From Glandiceps talaboti (taxonomy: Eukaryota; Hemichordata; Enteropneusta; Spengelidae): a stretch of DNA of 22,500 bases. Numbering within the stretch: the stretch's first letter is position 1; the number at the start of each line of letters is the position of its first letter. Made by a program: the position numbers and the translations under genes. The stretch is taken from NCBI RefSeq assembly GCF_964340395.1, contig NC_135567.1, positions 17,597,806 through 17,620,305 of the forward strand. The letters are read 5' to 3'. Positions 1 through 22,500 of the stretch are shown in pieces. The notes beneath the pieces are model-generated. The model saw only the letters and a program-made list of their open reading frames with translations. It was not told where the DNA came from and made no database searches.

Positions 1-448
1 AAAGATGAGGCAAGGAAGTACACAGAGGTTGCCATGGTGATATGTCACCAATGGTTCACTCATATTAACTGCTACAGTCGTCAACGTGACTCTCAGTAAA
101 CGATTAAGTTGATATGTTTGGTTTTGCATCGGATGCAGCCATTTGAATTGAATATGATCATATTATAGCACAAGATGGCATTCTAGTATATGTAATTCAC
201 ACCACCGAATCGAAAACATAGAGATGAACATAAGTAACTATCATTGTCTACTAAATAGTCTCATCGCCGCTTCACCTGTTGAAATTGTGGAATGGTATTA
301 CAACGAAAATCATAAACCATAAAACAAAACGGCAGGCAACACTACAAGCACTCGTGTAAATACGCCACACTTACACTCGCGTGTCAATGGGTTCTGTCAT
401 ATTATGATATTATAGCAAAACACGACATTCTGATCAATACATGTAACT
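1..448. other. Unassigned upstream DNA
   Basis: AT-rich sequence with no credible reading frame. A weak similarity exists between ~146-205 and ~400-450 (both contain ATTATAGCA, then GACATTCT or GGCATTCT, then ATGTAA), perhaps an old duplication next to the minisatellite. Confidence 0.4.
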
Positions 449-1136
449 CTCAGTACCAGTAATAACATTTTATCTCATGCTGGCTGAGGGTCAAAATAGA
501 ACAAGAAGGTTGACTTATTCTCAGTACCTGCAATAGCATTTTACCTCATGCTGGGTCAAAATAGAACAAGAAGGTTGACTTATTCTCAGTACCTGCAATA
601 GCATTTTACCTCATGCTAGAGGGTCAAAATAGAACAAGAAGGTTGACTTAATCTCAGTACCTGTAATAGCATTTCATCTCATGCTAGAGGGTCAAAATAG
701 AACAAGAAGGTTGACTTATTCTCGGTACCTGTAATAGCATTTTACCTCATGCTAGAGGGTCAAAATAGAACAAGAAGGTTGACTTATTCTCAGTACCTGT
801 AATAGCATTTTATCTCATGCTAGAGGGTCAAAATAGAACAAGAAGGTTGACTTATTCTCAGTACCTGCAATAGCATTTTACCTCATGCTAGAGGGTCAAA
901 ATAGCACAAGAAGGTTGACTTATTCTCAGTACCTGCAATAGCATTTTACCTCATGCTAGAGAGCCCAAATAGAACAAGAAGGTTGACTTATTCTCGGTAC
1001 CTGTCAATAGCAGTTTACCTCATACTCAGTAGAGGGTCAAAATAGAACAAGAAGGGTGAATTATTCTCAGTACCTGCAATAGCATTTTACCTCATGCTAG
1101 AGGATCAAATAAGACAAGAAGGTTGACTTATTCTCA
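449..1136. repeat. 68-bp minisatellite, about ten copies
   Basis: CTCAGTACC (or CTCGGTACC) begins units at 449, 520, 585, 653, 721, 789, 857, 925, 993 and 1066, and a last partial unit starts near 1133. Six spacings are exactly 68 bp or very close; the outer ones vary (71, 65, 73, 67). Each unit contains ATAGCATTTTACCTCATGCT and AGAACAAGAAGGTTGACTTA. The regular centre and ragged edges fit expansion by unequal exchange. It ends ~1.4 kb before the promoter; no coding potential. Confidence 0.95.
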
Positions 1137-1419
1137 CTAACGCGCGCCTATAGTAATGCACGTGAAGAGCGTGGAAAAGAAGTTATGTTTCGACCAAGAA
1201 ATAGAATGTTATGCTGCGCCTAGGCAGTAATATCACGAGGTGAACGCGCGTGTGTGACTGACTGCAAGTTAGAAATGACAGAAAAAGATAAATGTAAATA
1301 AATTGTGTTCGGTCAGATTGGTAATTTGTTATGAATTAATACCAGCTGTGAAACAGAGAAAATAAATATTTTGTTTGTAAAGTTATTTCACCACTACGAA
1401 TTCCGCGTCGTCAATCATT
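1137..1419. other. Spacer between two repeat arrays
   Basis: No gene seen. It holds several GCGCGC/GCGCGTG-type CpG-rich patches (1141-1147, ~1243-1250) that contrast with the AT-rich surroundings, then AT-rich DNA. Confidence 0.35.
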
Positions 1420-1511
1420 GTCGTCTGTCTGTCTGTCTGTCTGTCTCTGCCTGTCTGCCTGCCTGTCTGCCTGCCTGCCTGCCTGTCTGCCTGCCTGCCT
1501 GCCTGCCTGCC

Positions 1512-1605
<94 letters not shown>
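1420..1605. repeat. Compound microsatellite (TCTG)n/(CTGC)n/(CT)n
   Basis: CTGT tetramers, then a CTGC/CTGT mixture, then more CTGT tetramers (to ~1560), then an uninterrupted CT run to about 1603. Open frames across it in both directions encode only Leu/Ser/Cys or Arg/Glu/Thr/Asp/Gln runs and are not genes. Confidence 0.97.
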
Positions 1606-1608
<3 letters not shown>

Positions 1609-2506
1609 GTTTACACAGACCTGTTTGTAACCTAGTTAGCATGCGTGTTATCAACCGTATAAACAGATGTCCCATATCCGCGCAACGCCGTCAATCTTAA
1701 TTTCGTGATATGTAAATGATGCCACCGTGTCTAATGAATTAGTACTAAAGACACTTTTAAAAAACACTTCATTAAATCAATTTTAAAATTTCACCTGCTA
1801 AAGGAATGGTTTATAAGTTTGACAGTTTAGATGAGATTAAAATTGAAAAATAAACCAAGCTTACTATCAAACCTACATTTACCCTAACTGTATACTGTAC
1901 AGAAAGTTCAAGAGATAAATGTCATATAATTATAAATTGTTACAGAAAGTTCAACGCCTCTTATAAACCCGACACCACTTGTTGATTCTTTGGTTAACTG
2001 ATTTATATTGTCCATGGCATGATTTCGACACTTCGCACTCAGCTCATATCCTGTCTACAACGAAAAATTTACTTCAAATGTGGATTATACGATGGATTAT
2101 ACCAATATCTAAGAAGGGGTGTACTGGGAGGGAAAACTGCATAAATTGCAACGTCATCGTCAGAAGTATATAGATGCCCCATTTGCATATGTAACTCATG
2201 GAAAACAATTTATAGTTGAAAAATGTAATTAGATAAAAGTAAACCTCTAGCACATACGGTACAAATCATCTTGGGCCAATTGGGATATCTGTATACTTCA
2301 ATAGCACGTCTTTGCAATTTATCCACACACCCCTCCATCATACCCAACCCTATTAAATTTTGTAATAGTCCACCTATGCATAGATAATGACCACAGACAA
2401 GAACACATTTCTTCAATGTTTGTGATGATGAGGTAAACGAATTCGTTGAAACAAGGGGTACCAACTGCGTGTCCAACTGTCCTTTTATGGTAATTCTAAA
2501 ATAACC
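1606..2506. other. 5' flanking DNA of the CILP-like gene
   Basis: Mostly AT-rich, no recognised gene. A + strand frame of 64 codons (1979-2173) and a - strand frame of 112 codons (2210-2548) are open but match no family I know; the latter runs into the promoter. Two AGAAAGTTCA words (~1900 and ~1944) hint at a small local duplication. Confidence 0.4.
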
Positions 2507-2568
2507 GATTGGTACAGCATGATACTGGGCAAAGATATATAAGGCCACGTTTGTTGCGGGTCCACTTT
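2507..2568 (+). promoter_or_regulatory. Core promoter: reversed CCAAT, TATA box and Inr-like start
   Basis: TATATAA at 2536-2542 is followed by CCACTTT at 2562-2568, which fits the YYANWYY initiator; its A at 2564 is 28 nt from the first T of the TATA box, the expected distance. GATTGG at 2507-2512 is a reversed CCAAT core at about -55. The resulting 5' UTR (2564-2602) is only ~39 nt. The start site is inferred, not observed. Confidence 0.6.
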
Positions 2569-2602
2569 AAGCAAGGACTTCGAATACTGTAACAGCAGAA
2601 GT

Positions 2603-15929
<13,327 letters not shown>

Positions 15930-16243
15930 GATTATACCATGGATGAGCCAGCTTCAACAACAAATATGGAATATATACAAGACAACATGCCTCTATGTCA
16001 CAACAACATCACTGGTTCTCTGTGTCCGAAATATGAGTCAAAACATTCAAAGTTGCCATTACTTTCCCCTATTTTTGTTTGGTGTAACTGGCGCTAGTAT
16101 AATTATGTTATTTTCCAACATTTTTCTTCATTCACCCAGAAAATACTCGTGACCTAAGGTGACTCGTAGTGACAAAGGCCCCTTAGGTCACTCGTATTTT
16201 CTTTGGCTGAACAAAGAAATTTATTGGAGAATAACATCTAATT
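15930..16243 (+). repeat. Palindromic dispersed repeat forming the probable 3' UTR
   Basis: Homology to 6704-7050 starts at ATTATACCATG (15931), one base after the TAA, and continues to ~16240. The second part is a long hairpin: arm 16101-16159 against 16181-16243, with the inner 21 bp (GAAAATACTCGTGACCTAAGG against the reverse complement of CCTTAGGTCACTCGTATTTTC) matching at 19 of 21. No AATAAA is seen here; weak variants are AATATA at 15970 and CATAAA at 16287. The 3' end of the transcript is not resolved. Confidence 0.75.
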
Positions 16244-16810
16244 GTACCACTGCTGTTCGACGAATGATACTGTCTGTCGAATTCGACATAAAAGAACAAA
16301 ACTTTTCTTTTCCAAATTAATTCAATTTTTTTATATAATGATTTGGACCCACTCGGAGGCCCTTCACCATGAATTCAACTAACTTTTAATTGTAACCTGT
16401 CTCATTGTTACCTCACCTGAGAGTGTTGTGTAGGGCTCCTTACTGTCGCCGCCAAGATGGACGTCATTCTATGACGCAGTGATCACAGCGCCCTCTGGAG
16501 AGGCGAGTCTCATTGTTCAATTCAATGATTCCCACAGTCTTCTTTGAAATATCAACTGATATATGTTCTCAGTGGGTTGAGTGGTAACAACAACGTCTGG
16601 TGTCTGTACTCCATGATCTGATTTTAGTTTGAATTGTTTACTGTTAGGCCTCAAAAAATATTGTTTGGTTCCGGTTACCTGGCTTTGATCGAATCTTTGG
16701 TGGTCTGAGACCGAGTTTTGAGTCAAGCGCTGCTGTTTGTCTCTGAATGACTAAAATTCTTGAAGAGGGTATCATTACAATTGTGCACAGTGGTATAGCG
16801 TTAGTGACTC
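16244..16810. other. 3' flanking DNA
   Basis: No gene recognised. Contains GCCGCCAAGATGGACGTC (16447-16464, a YY1-like core) and a run GCGCCCTCTGGAGAGGCGAG near 16489. Two overlapping short - strand frames (16517-16859) match nothing known. Confidence 0.4.
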
Positions 16811-17745
16811 GGAAGGGCGCGAGTGTTACTACCAAACCAGAGTGACTATAGAGTTTCAATTAGCCAGCACGAGTGTTACTACCAAACCAGAGTGACTATA
16901 GAGTTTCAATTAGCCAGCACTAGTGTTACTATCTAACCAGAGTGACTATAGAGTTTCAATTAGCTAGTACAATGTTACTGTCGAACCAGAGTGACTATAG
17001 AGTTTCAGTTAGCTAGCACTAGTGTTACTACCAAATCAGAGTGACTATAGAGTTTCAATTAGGTAGCACAATGTACTACCAAACCAGAGTGACTATAGAG
17101 TTTCAATTAGGCAGCACAATGTACTACCAAACCAGAGTGACTATAGAGTTTCAATTAGGTAGCACAATGTACTACCAAACCAGAGTGACTATAGAGTTTC
17201 AATTAGGCAGCACAATGTACTACCAAACCAGAGTGACTATAGAGTTTCAATTAGGCAGCACAATGTACTACCAAACCAGAGTGACTATAGAGTTTCAATT
17301 AGGCAGTACAATGTACTACCAAACCAGAGTGACTATAGAGTTTCAATTAGTCAGCACGAGTGTTACTACCAAATCAGAGTGACTATAGAGTTTCAATTAG
17401 GTAGCACAATGTACTACCAAACCAGAGTGACTATAGTTTCAGTTAGGCAGCACAATGTACTACCAAACCAGAGTGACTATAGAGTTTCAATTAGCTAGTA
17501 CGATATTACTACCAAACCAGAGTGACTATAGTTTCAGTTAGGCAGCACAATGTACTACCAATCCAGAGTGATTATAGAGTTTCAATTAGGTAGCACAATG
17601 TACCATCAATCCAGGGTGACTATAGAGTTTCAATTAGTCAGCACGAGTGGTACTACCAAACCAGAGTGACTATAGAGTTTCAATTAGCTAGTACAATGTT
17701 ACTATCAAACCAGATTGATTATAAAGTTTCAGTTAGCTAGTACGA
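16811..17745. repeat. ~48-50-bp minisatellite, about 19 copies
   Basis: Units are anchored on CCAGAGTGACTATAGAGTTT. Early spacings are 50, 50, 49; the middle block (17041-17340) is regular at 48 bp; some later units lack AGAG before TTTCA and are ~44-46 bp. Between anchors the units vary as TAGCCAGCACGAGTGTTACT or TAGGCAGCACAATGTACTAC. The 48-bp stretch is by chance open and would encode seven 16-residue repeats, not supported as a gene. The unit also occurs once, inverted, at ~18018-18056. Confidence 0.95.
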
Positions 17746-18060
17746 TGATGGTTACTTCTCACAATGTATTGTTACAAATTACACAAAACAGAACACTGAT
17801 AGCGTGCAAGCATATACAATTCTACATTTCATCTCACTATGAACACAAACAAACATCACTGTCGGAGGAAACAAGGAAGCTTAAACTTCAAACACAAAAC
17901 TAAATTTTGTGTTCATAGTGAGATAAAATAGAACATTTGTGTACGTGCGCGCTGTCAGTGGCTGTATTTTATCTAATTCGTAACAAAAGAATGTAGTGTG
18001 CGATGTAAAAAACACCATGCTGCCTAATTGAAACTTTAAGATCTTTCTGGTTTGGTATAA
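17710..18060. mobile_element. Foldback (inverted-repeat) element
   Basis: The centre has perfect 19-bp arms ATCTCACTATGAACACAAA at 17831-17849 and its reverse complement at 17906-17924, with imperfect similarity continuing outward on both sides. The right arm ends in GCTGCCTAATTGAAACTTTA and CTGGTTTGGTA (18018-18058), the inverse of a minisatellite unit. So the left arm ends in ~19 tandem units and the right in one. No transposase. Confidence 0.7.
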
Positions 18061-18994
18061 TTTCTACTTATATTACTTTTTGATATCTCCCCATATATTC
18101 ATGATATTTTCCTTTATTTCTTAGTTTAGTTGCATGCTGGCAGAAAGAAAATTTGGTATCGCCACACACAATATGTTATCGCCTTCCACTTTCTTTCTTG
18201 TGTGTCAAGAATCAATATCTCTTTTCTAAAATATCTCACATTTTCTAAATTTGAGACACTAGCGCTAAAGAAATACTTTCAGCCCTGGCTATAGGTTGAA
18301 TAAGAAAGCTAGGCATTAACATGTTGTGATAGTTCCAGTGTAAATTGATCTACCCCGAATGTGGCACAAGCTGTGTTTGTAATCTCTTTACTCCAGTGAA
18401 ATTACTTACCTAAAACCTCAATTAAACTAACTTTAATGGCGATGCGTGCCTTCTATGACATTACAAATGTCTTCTAGCATTGTTAGAACAGTTGGTTGCA
18501 TAGCAGGGATTTGCTCGACGCGACATTTTGTCATACGTATGATAAATTACGTCAATGAATCTTTTATAAGTTATATCTTAATACCAGGTTTGAGTTCAGT
18601 TAATTGCAGGTGATGGTTAAGTATACATCAGTAAGTAGAATACTGTGAGTACCTTTTAATATGAAGAAAAAAATACATCCCAAAAATATATAAACTCGGT
18701 TTGTGCCCCTTTAAATTTACAAAAGCATCTGGCCTTTGTGTTTACGATGAGTGTTGACTAATCATCTGTTTAGAGTTAAGGGTGACGTCATCTTTAACTT
18801 TAAACCAATCATATTCAAGACACTGTCACTTTAGTGTCTAAGAATAGAAATTAATGTTAACATGTTTTTTTTTCTTTTTAAAAAAAATAACGTTAAACGC
18901 TGTTGCAATAAAGGCCAGAAAGAACTGGATGTCGATCCGGGAAGAAACTGGCGAACCATATTTCTCGGTGTGGATGAATATTCATTTGGTGTTC
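18061..18994. other. AT-rich intergenic DNA
   Basis: No gene, RNA or repeat recognised. Short open frames near 18831-19169 overlap the MITE that follows and are not credible. Confidence 0.4.
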
Positions 18995-19107
18995 TAGTCT
19001 CGGTTAGCGAGACTCTCAGCAGTGGGGCCTCTACTACAAGACCACCCAGACATCTTGGTGGGTCACAGTACTGCCCCCAACGGTGACAGTCTCGGTAACC
19101 GAAACTA
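18995..19107. mobile_element. Small complete MITE (family 2), 113 bp
   Basis: Starts TAGTCTCGGTTAGCGAGACT and ends with the inverse of TAGTTTCGGTTACCGAGACT; ends resemble those at 5559 and 5934. Flanks TGGTGTTC (left) and GGGTGCTC (right) look like an 8-bp target duplication with two changes. The interior is too short to code. Confidence 0.75.
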
Positions 19108-19354
19108 GGGGTGCTCGAGTGATGTAGATACGGAATGCGATAGAGTGACTTGAGTTTATGTCTGTACACTAATATCCATTAACCTAAAAACTGAGAAGCG
19201 ATAGTAGTCATGAGATGTTGCACCTGAGGGATTTGGCAGGAGTGTGGGTGGCTAATGGAATATGGTGGGTAAAGTGTTGCCTACTAACGCTGTTTTGTAG
19301 TGTCTATTCTTATGATATTTAAAACAGTCTCTCTGTCTATCTATACTTGGGTTA

Positions 19355-19355
<1 letters not shown>
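19108..19355. other. Spacer before microsatellite
   Basis: No feature recognised. Confidence 0.3.
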
Positions 19356-19618
<263 letters not shown>

Positions 19619-19634
19619 TGGTCTCGAATGGTAT

Positions 19635-19990
19635 TTCGTGATAGACTGTGATTGGTCGAATACTTACATTAAAACATTGACCGACTCGAACAGGTACAGC
19701 GCAGAGCAGCACGTTTCATCACAGGGAACTACAGGAGTAGGGACGAACGGTGTGTCACCAAAATGGTAGTAAGCCTCGAACTTACATCACTCCAGGATAG
19801 ACGCACAGCAAACAGGCTAATTTTTCTTTACAGGGTGGTTGAGGGCCTAGTACCAGCAATTCAACCAGCAAACTATCTTAAACCCGTAAGATCCAAAAGA
19901 TCTATAAAAGCTAGGAAATTTGCGGACTGTATTTCATCTAACATCTAACATCATAACTATACAGATACAGATACAGATACAGATACAGAT
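19635..19990 (+). pseudogene. 5'-truncated LINE: reverse-transcriptase C terminus with (ACAGAT)n tail
   Basis: From about 19673 to the TAA at 19946 one frame reads LEQVQRRAARFITGNY, then SLELTSLQDRRTANRLIFLY and an Arg/Lys-rich end. The QRRAARF motif and the later L-x-x-RR pattern are hallmarks of the C terminus of non-LTR retrotransposon (CR1/jockey-like) ORF2 proteins. A probable short upstream piece (WSNTYIK, ~19650-19670) is in another frame, so there is a frameshift or small indel; all upstream RT and endonuclease parts are missing. Soon after the stop come about five ACAGAT hexamers (19956-19990), typical of a LINE 3' tail. Non-functional relic; clade uncertain. Confidence 0.8.
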
Positions 19991-20679
19991 AATTAAACAT
20001 ATTTAAATCATGCAATCAGTATATATAAATATGATCTGTCGACCCATGTACACCAAATTCTATTCAAATTTATGCTAATGTTTTGCATATGCTATGTATG
20101 TGGTGGGGTGTGGTTTAATACCAGCGTAACTGAAGAATCAGATTAGACTCTGAAGGATGAGTGAAAATTCAAAAAAATCAAAATGTCAGTTAGGATAGCG
20201 GTAATAGTGCACTTAGTCATTTAAGTCGACAGTTAGGCTAAACTAACGTGGATGGTTGGTTTATATACGTATAAGTTTCACCATTGTTGCCAAGGTCACT
20301 ACCCCTTCCCCTTTCACCCACTGAACACACCGTCATAAGTGTTTATGAGTTGGGGACGACAATGTATACTGTCATGATTAGTAATGGTCTGCCAGAAACT
20401 ACTTATGCATAGAGTTATCAGTGCCCTACTTAACAATGAAATCTATGAACCGTGCGTTACCTTGGACTGGCCAAACAAGTACACTGTGAACATATCATAT
20501 ATAGTATATGCAAACCTAATGTATTATGTCATGTTGTGCAAGTTATATATACTTTATATTACGTCTGCTTTTTTCTTTCAACTAGTGTTATCTATATACA
20601 CTGACTGTAGTAAGTTGTAAGCCCATTGGGCTGGGTAATTCCTTGTTTAGACTTGTTTTGGTAACTATATGTCACTGTA
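19991..20679. other. AT-rich intergenic DNA
   Basis: Nothing recognised. A 78-codon + strand frame (20384-20620) matches no family I know and has no supporting signals. Confidence 0.4.
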
Positions 20680-21057
20680 ATAAACATACTACTGGTACTA
20701 CTACTAAAGTACTACTACTCCTGCTACTACTAGTAGAGGTCAACCTTAAGATCACAGACGGCAGTGAGAAGTGATTCTAGTCACACAATCTGTTCTCTGT
20801 GTTGTCGTGCATATGGATGGATGGATGGATGGATGGATGGATGGATGGATAAATGAATGAATGAATGAATGAATGAATGAATGAATGAATGAATGAATGA
20901 ACGAACGAACAAACGAACGGACAAAAGAATGAACGAACGAACGAAGGAATAAACAAACGAACAAACAAAACAAACAGACAGACAAACAAACAAACACAAA
21001 CAAACAAACAAACAAACAAACAAACAAACAAACAAACAGACAGACAGGCAGGCAGGC

Positions 21058-21117
<60 letters not shown>

Positions 21118-21267
21118 GAATGAGTGAATGGGTAGTGGACAATGGAGCGAACAAGTGAATGAATGTGGGTGTTTCTGTGTCTGTGTCTGTGTCTGTGTCT
21201 GTATGTGTGTCTGTGTCTGTATGTGTGTCTGTGTGTGAGCGTGCGCGCGCGCGCGTGTGTGTGTGTG

Positions 21268-21332
<65 letters not shown>

Positions 21333-21333
21333 C
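20680..21333. repeat. Mosaic of simple repeats
   Basis: In order: CTA-rich (20686-20735), GGAT/GATG (20814-20850), GAAT (20853-20900), mixed GAAC/AAAC (20901-21035), a short CAGG patch and CAGA (21036-21113), TGTCTG hexamers (21172-21235), CG-rich GCGC (21241-21255) and GT (21256-21331). Each motif differs from its neighbour by about one base. Open frames on the - strand across it are repeat artefacts. Confidence 0.95.
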
Positions 21334-21844
21334 AAAATTTATATTTTTATTTGGGACTTTAGCATGACATGGATTTTGGAACCATTCTATTTAGAAAAAG
21401 AAATAACACGATAGCGTGACAGAATGTAAATGATAGCCGAATGCCAAATGAAGCATTTTGTTGACTTCATGTTGATACAGATCGAAGTTTACCATGGTTT
21501 ATTTCATTTCAAAGCATAGGTATCACAGTAACAAGTACAGTAACCCTCTAAAAACATTCATGTATGTTATAAAACTGAAGAATATATTATATGGAAGTGT
21601 TACGACTTTCAAAAAGTTGCACATCGTCGTAATTTCCTTTGCAGAAATAAATAAAACTGTTTTTAATTGTTTTAATGTGTTAAAGTGACGTTACAAATGT
21701 ATACCTAGTCTGGATGTCAACGTGCTTTCTAACTAAACCACGTCTGGTCTAAGTCCCTCAATCAGCACAAAAAGTTGTTCATCCAACCAGTGTTCAATGT
21801 GATTGGGCAAAGGATCCTGCTGTAGTTATTGTCTCTGTTATTGT
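21334..21844. other. AT-rich spacer
   Basis: No feature recognised; a 64-codon frame at 21494-21688 is unsupported. Confidence 0.35.
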
Positions 21845-22185
21845 TAATCTCGAGTTGAAATATGTCTATCGTTGTATCAAAAAGGTAATGTCCATGAGTG
21901 AAACACCAAGCTGTCATCATTTTAACTGTTAGTCTTGAGTTGAAATATGTCTATCTTTGTGTCAAAAACGTAATGTCCATGAGTGAATCACCAAGCCAAC
22001 ATCATTTTAACTGTTAGTCTTGAGTTGAAATATGTCTATCTTTGTGTCAAAAACGAAATGTCCATGAGTGAATCACCAAGCCAACATCATTTTAACTGTT
22101 AGTCTTGAGTTGAAATATGTCTATCTTTGTGTCAAAAACGAAATGTCCATGAGTGAATCACCAAGCCAACATCATTTTAGTTGAT
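21845..22185. repeat. 85-bp tandem repeat, four copies
   Basis: GAGTTGAAATATGTCTATC recurs at 21852, 21937, 22022 and 22107, exactly 85 bp apart. Copies 2 and 3 differ by one base (AACGTAATG against AACGAAATG), and copies 3 and 4 are the same until the array ends in ATTTTAGTTGA; copy 1 is more diverged (CTGTCATCAT for CCAACATCAT). Young, locally homogenised array. Confidence 0.95.
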
Positions 22186-22500
22186 ATGATATTTTACATT
22201 GTCAGAGATATACCCAATTAATGCTATTAGAATTTCAGCATAGAATTTCATAAAAGGCTAATTTACAATACACAAATTTACAGTGAGTAGTATATTATGG
22301 AAATATATATTCATATTAATATATGCTTTTAAACATTCCAATAATTAAATAGGAATATTTTCAAATAAGCATTGAAAATTAATATTTTGATTTAATTTCA
22401 AAGTTTTACCTTCGATGGGATAAAATTTATTAGAAGAATATCAAAGATTGCACACACAAAGTTGTACATATTTGAAGAAAAAATATGGTATACATTCCAT
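22186..22500. other. AT-rich end of window
   Basis: Very AT-rich, no feature recognised. Confidence 0.35.

Noticed and set aside
449-1136. CRISPR-like array of repeats
   Set aside because: The whole 68-bp unit repeats with no unique spacers and the genome is eukaryotic, so it is a minisatellite.
2210-2548. Minus-strand 112-codon frame
   Set aside because: No recognisable domain, overlaps the promoter of the CILP-like gene, and no splice or promoter signal supports it.
16081-16140. Conserved short frame (TGA-x-IIMLFSNI) shared by both palindromic repeat copies
   Set aside because: Only ~30 codons, embedded in a hairpin arm whose conservation is explained by common descent of the repeat; no evidence of coding constraint.
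17041-17382. Protein of seven 16-residue repeats
   Set aside because: Part of a non-coding minisatellite; neighbouring units have other lengths and no gene signals surround it.
20752-21335. Minus-strand frames rich in Phe/Val/Cys/Leu/Ser/His
   Set aside because: Products of the simple-repeat mosaic; no start context or domain.

Overview
The window looks like nuclear DNA of an invertebrate animal. It is AT-rich, has spliced genes with GT-AG introns, long (TCTG)n/(TATG)n/(CT)n microsatellites, several short inverted-repeat transposons (MITEs) and the 3' end of a LINE. The sequence does not fix the species. The gene content suits an invertebrate bilaterian such as a cephalochordate, hemichordate or lophotrochozoan, but that is inference.

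One protein-coding gene is convincing. It lies on the + strand and I join it from seven exons (2603-2819, 7452-7508, 8273-8434, 9876-10175, 11049-11157, 12541-12698, 13657-15929). Every junction has GT/AG ends and the phases agree (1,1,1,1,2,1), giving an uninterrupted 1091-residue secreted protein. Its order is signal peptide, short helical segment, Pro/Thr linker, thrombospondin type 1 repeat, carboxypeptidase-regulatory-like (transthyretin-like) domain, one I-set Ig domain, a Cys-rich segment, a second carboxypeptidase-regulatory-like segment and a long C-terminal region. This is the architecture of the cartilage intermediate layer protein (CILP) family, including a dibasic RMKR furin-type site just before a FLVGN motif. 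The mucin-2 WxxW domain at the N terminus of vertebrate CILPs was not found.

Layout: 1-2500 upstream DNA with a 68-bp minisatellite (449-1136) and a CTGN/CT microsatellite (1420-1605); 2507-2602 a compact CCAAT/TATA/Inr-like promoter and short 5' UTR; 2603-15929 the CILP-like gene, whose introns hold MITEs (one nested in another), four related copies of a dispersed repeat, three evenly spaced CACGTG boxes and an ~840-bp compound microsatellite starting directly after a splice donor; 15930-16243 a palindromic dispersed repeat that begins one base after the stop codon and so probably forms the 3' UTR; 16811-18060 a foldback element whose left arm has expanded into a ~50-bp minisatellite; 18995-19107 a small complete MITE; 19356-19990 a microsatellite followed by a 5'-truncated, frameshifted LINE reverse-transcriptase C terminus with an (ACAGAT)n tail; 20680-21333 a mosaic of simple repeats; 21845-22185 an 85-bp tandem repeat; then AT-rich DNA.

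I see no RNA gene, CRISPR array or operon, and no evidence for a new multi-gene system. The most interesting points are the invertebrate CILP structure with its conserved cleavage site, the transposon-derived 3' UTR, the repeat array with UGCAUG motifs abutting the exon 5 donor, and the minisatellite that appears to derive from a foldback transposon arm.
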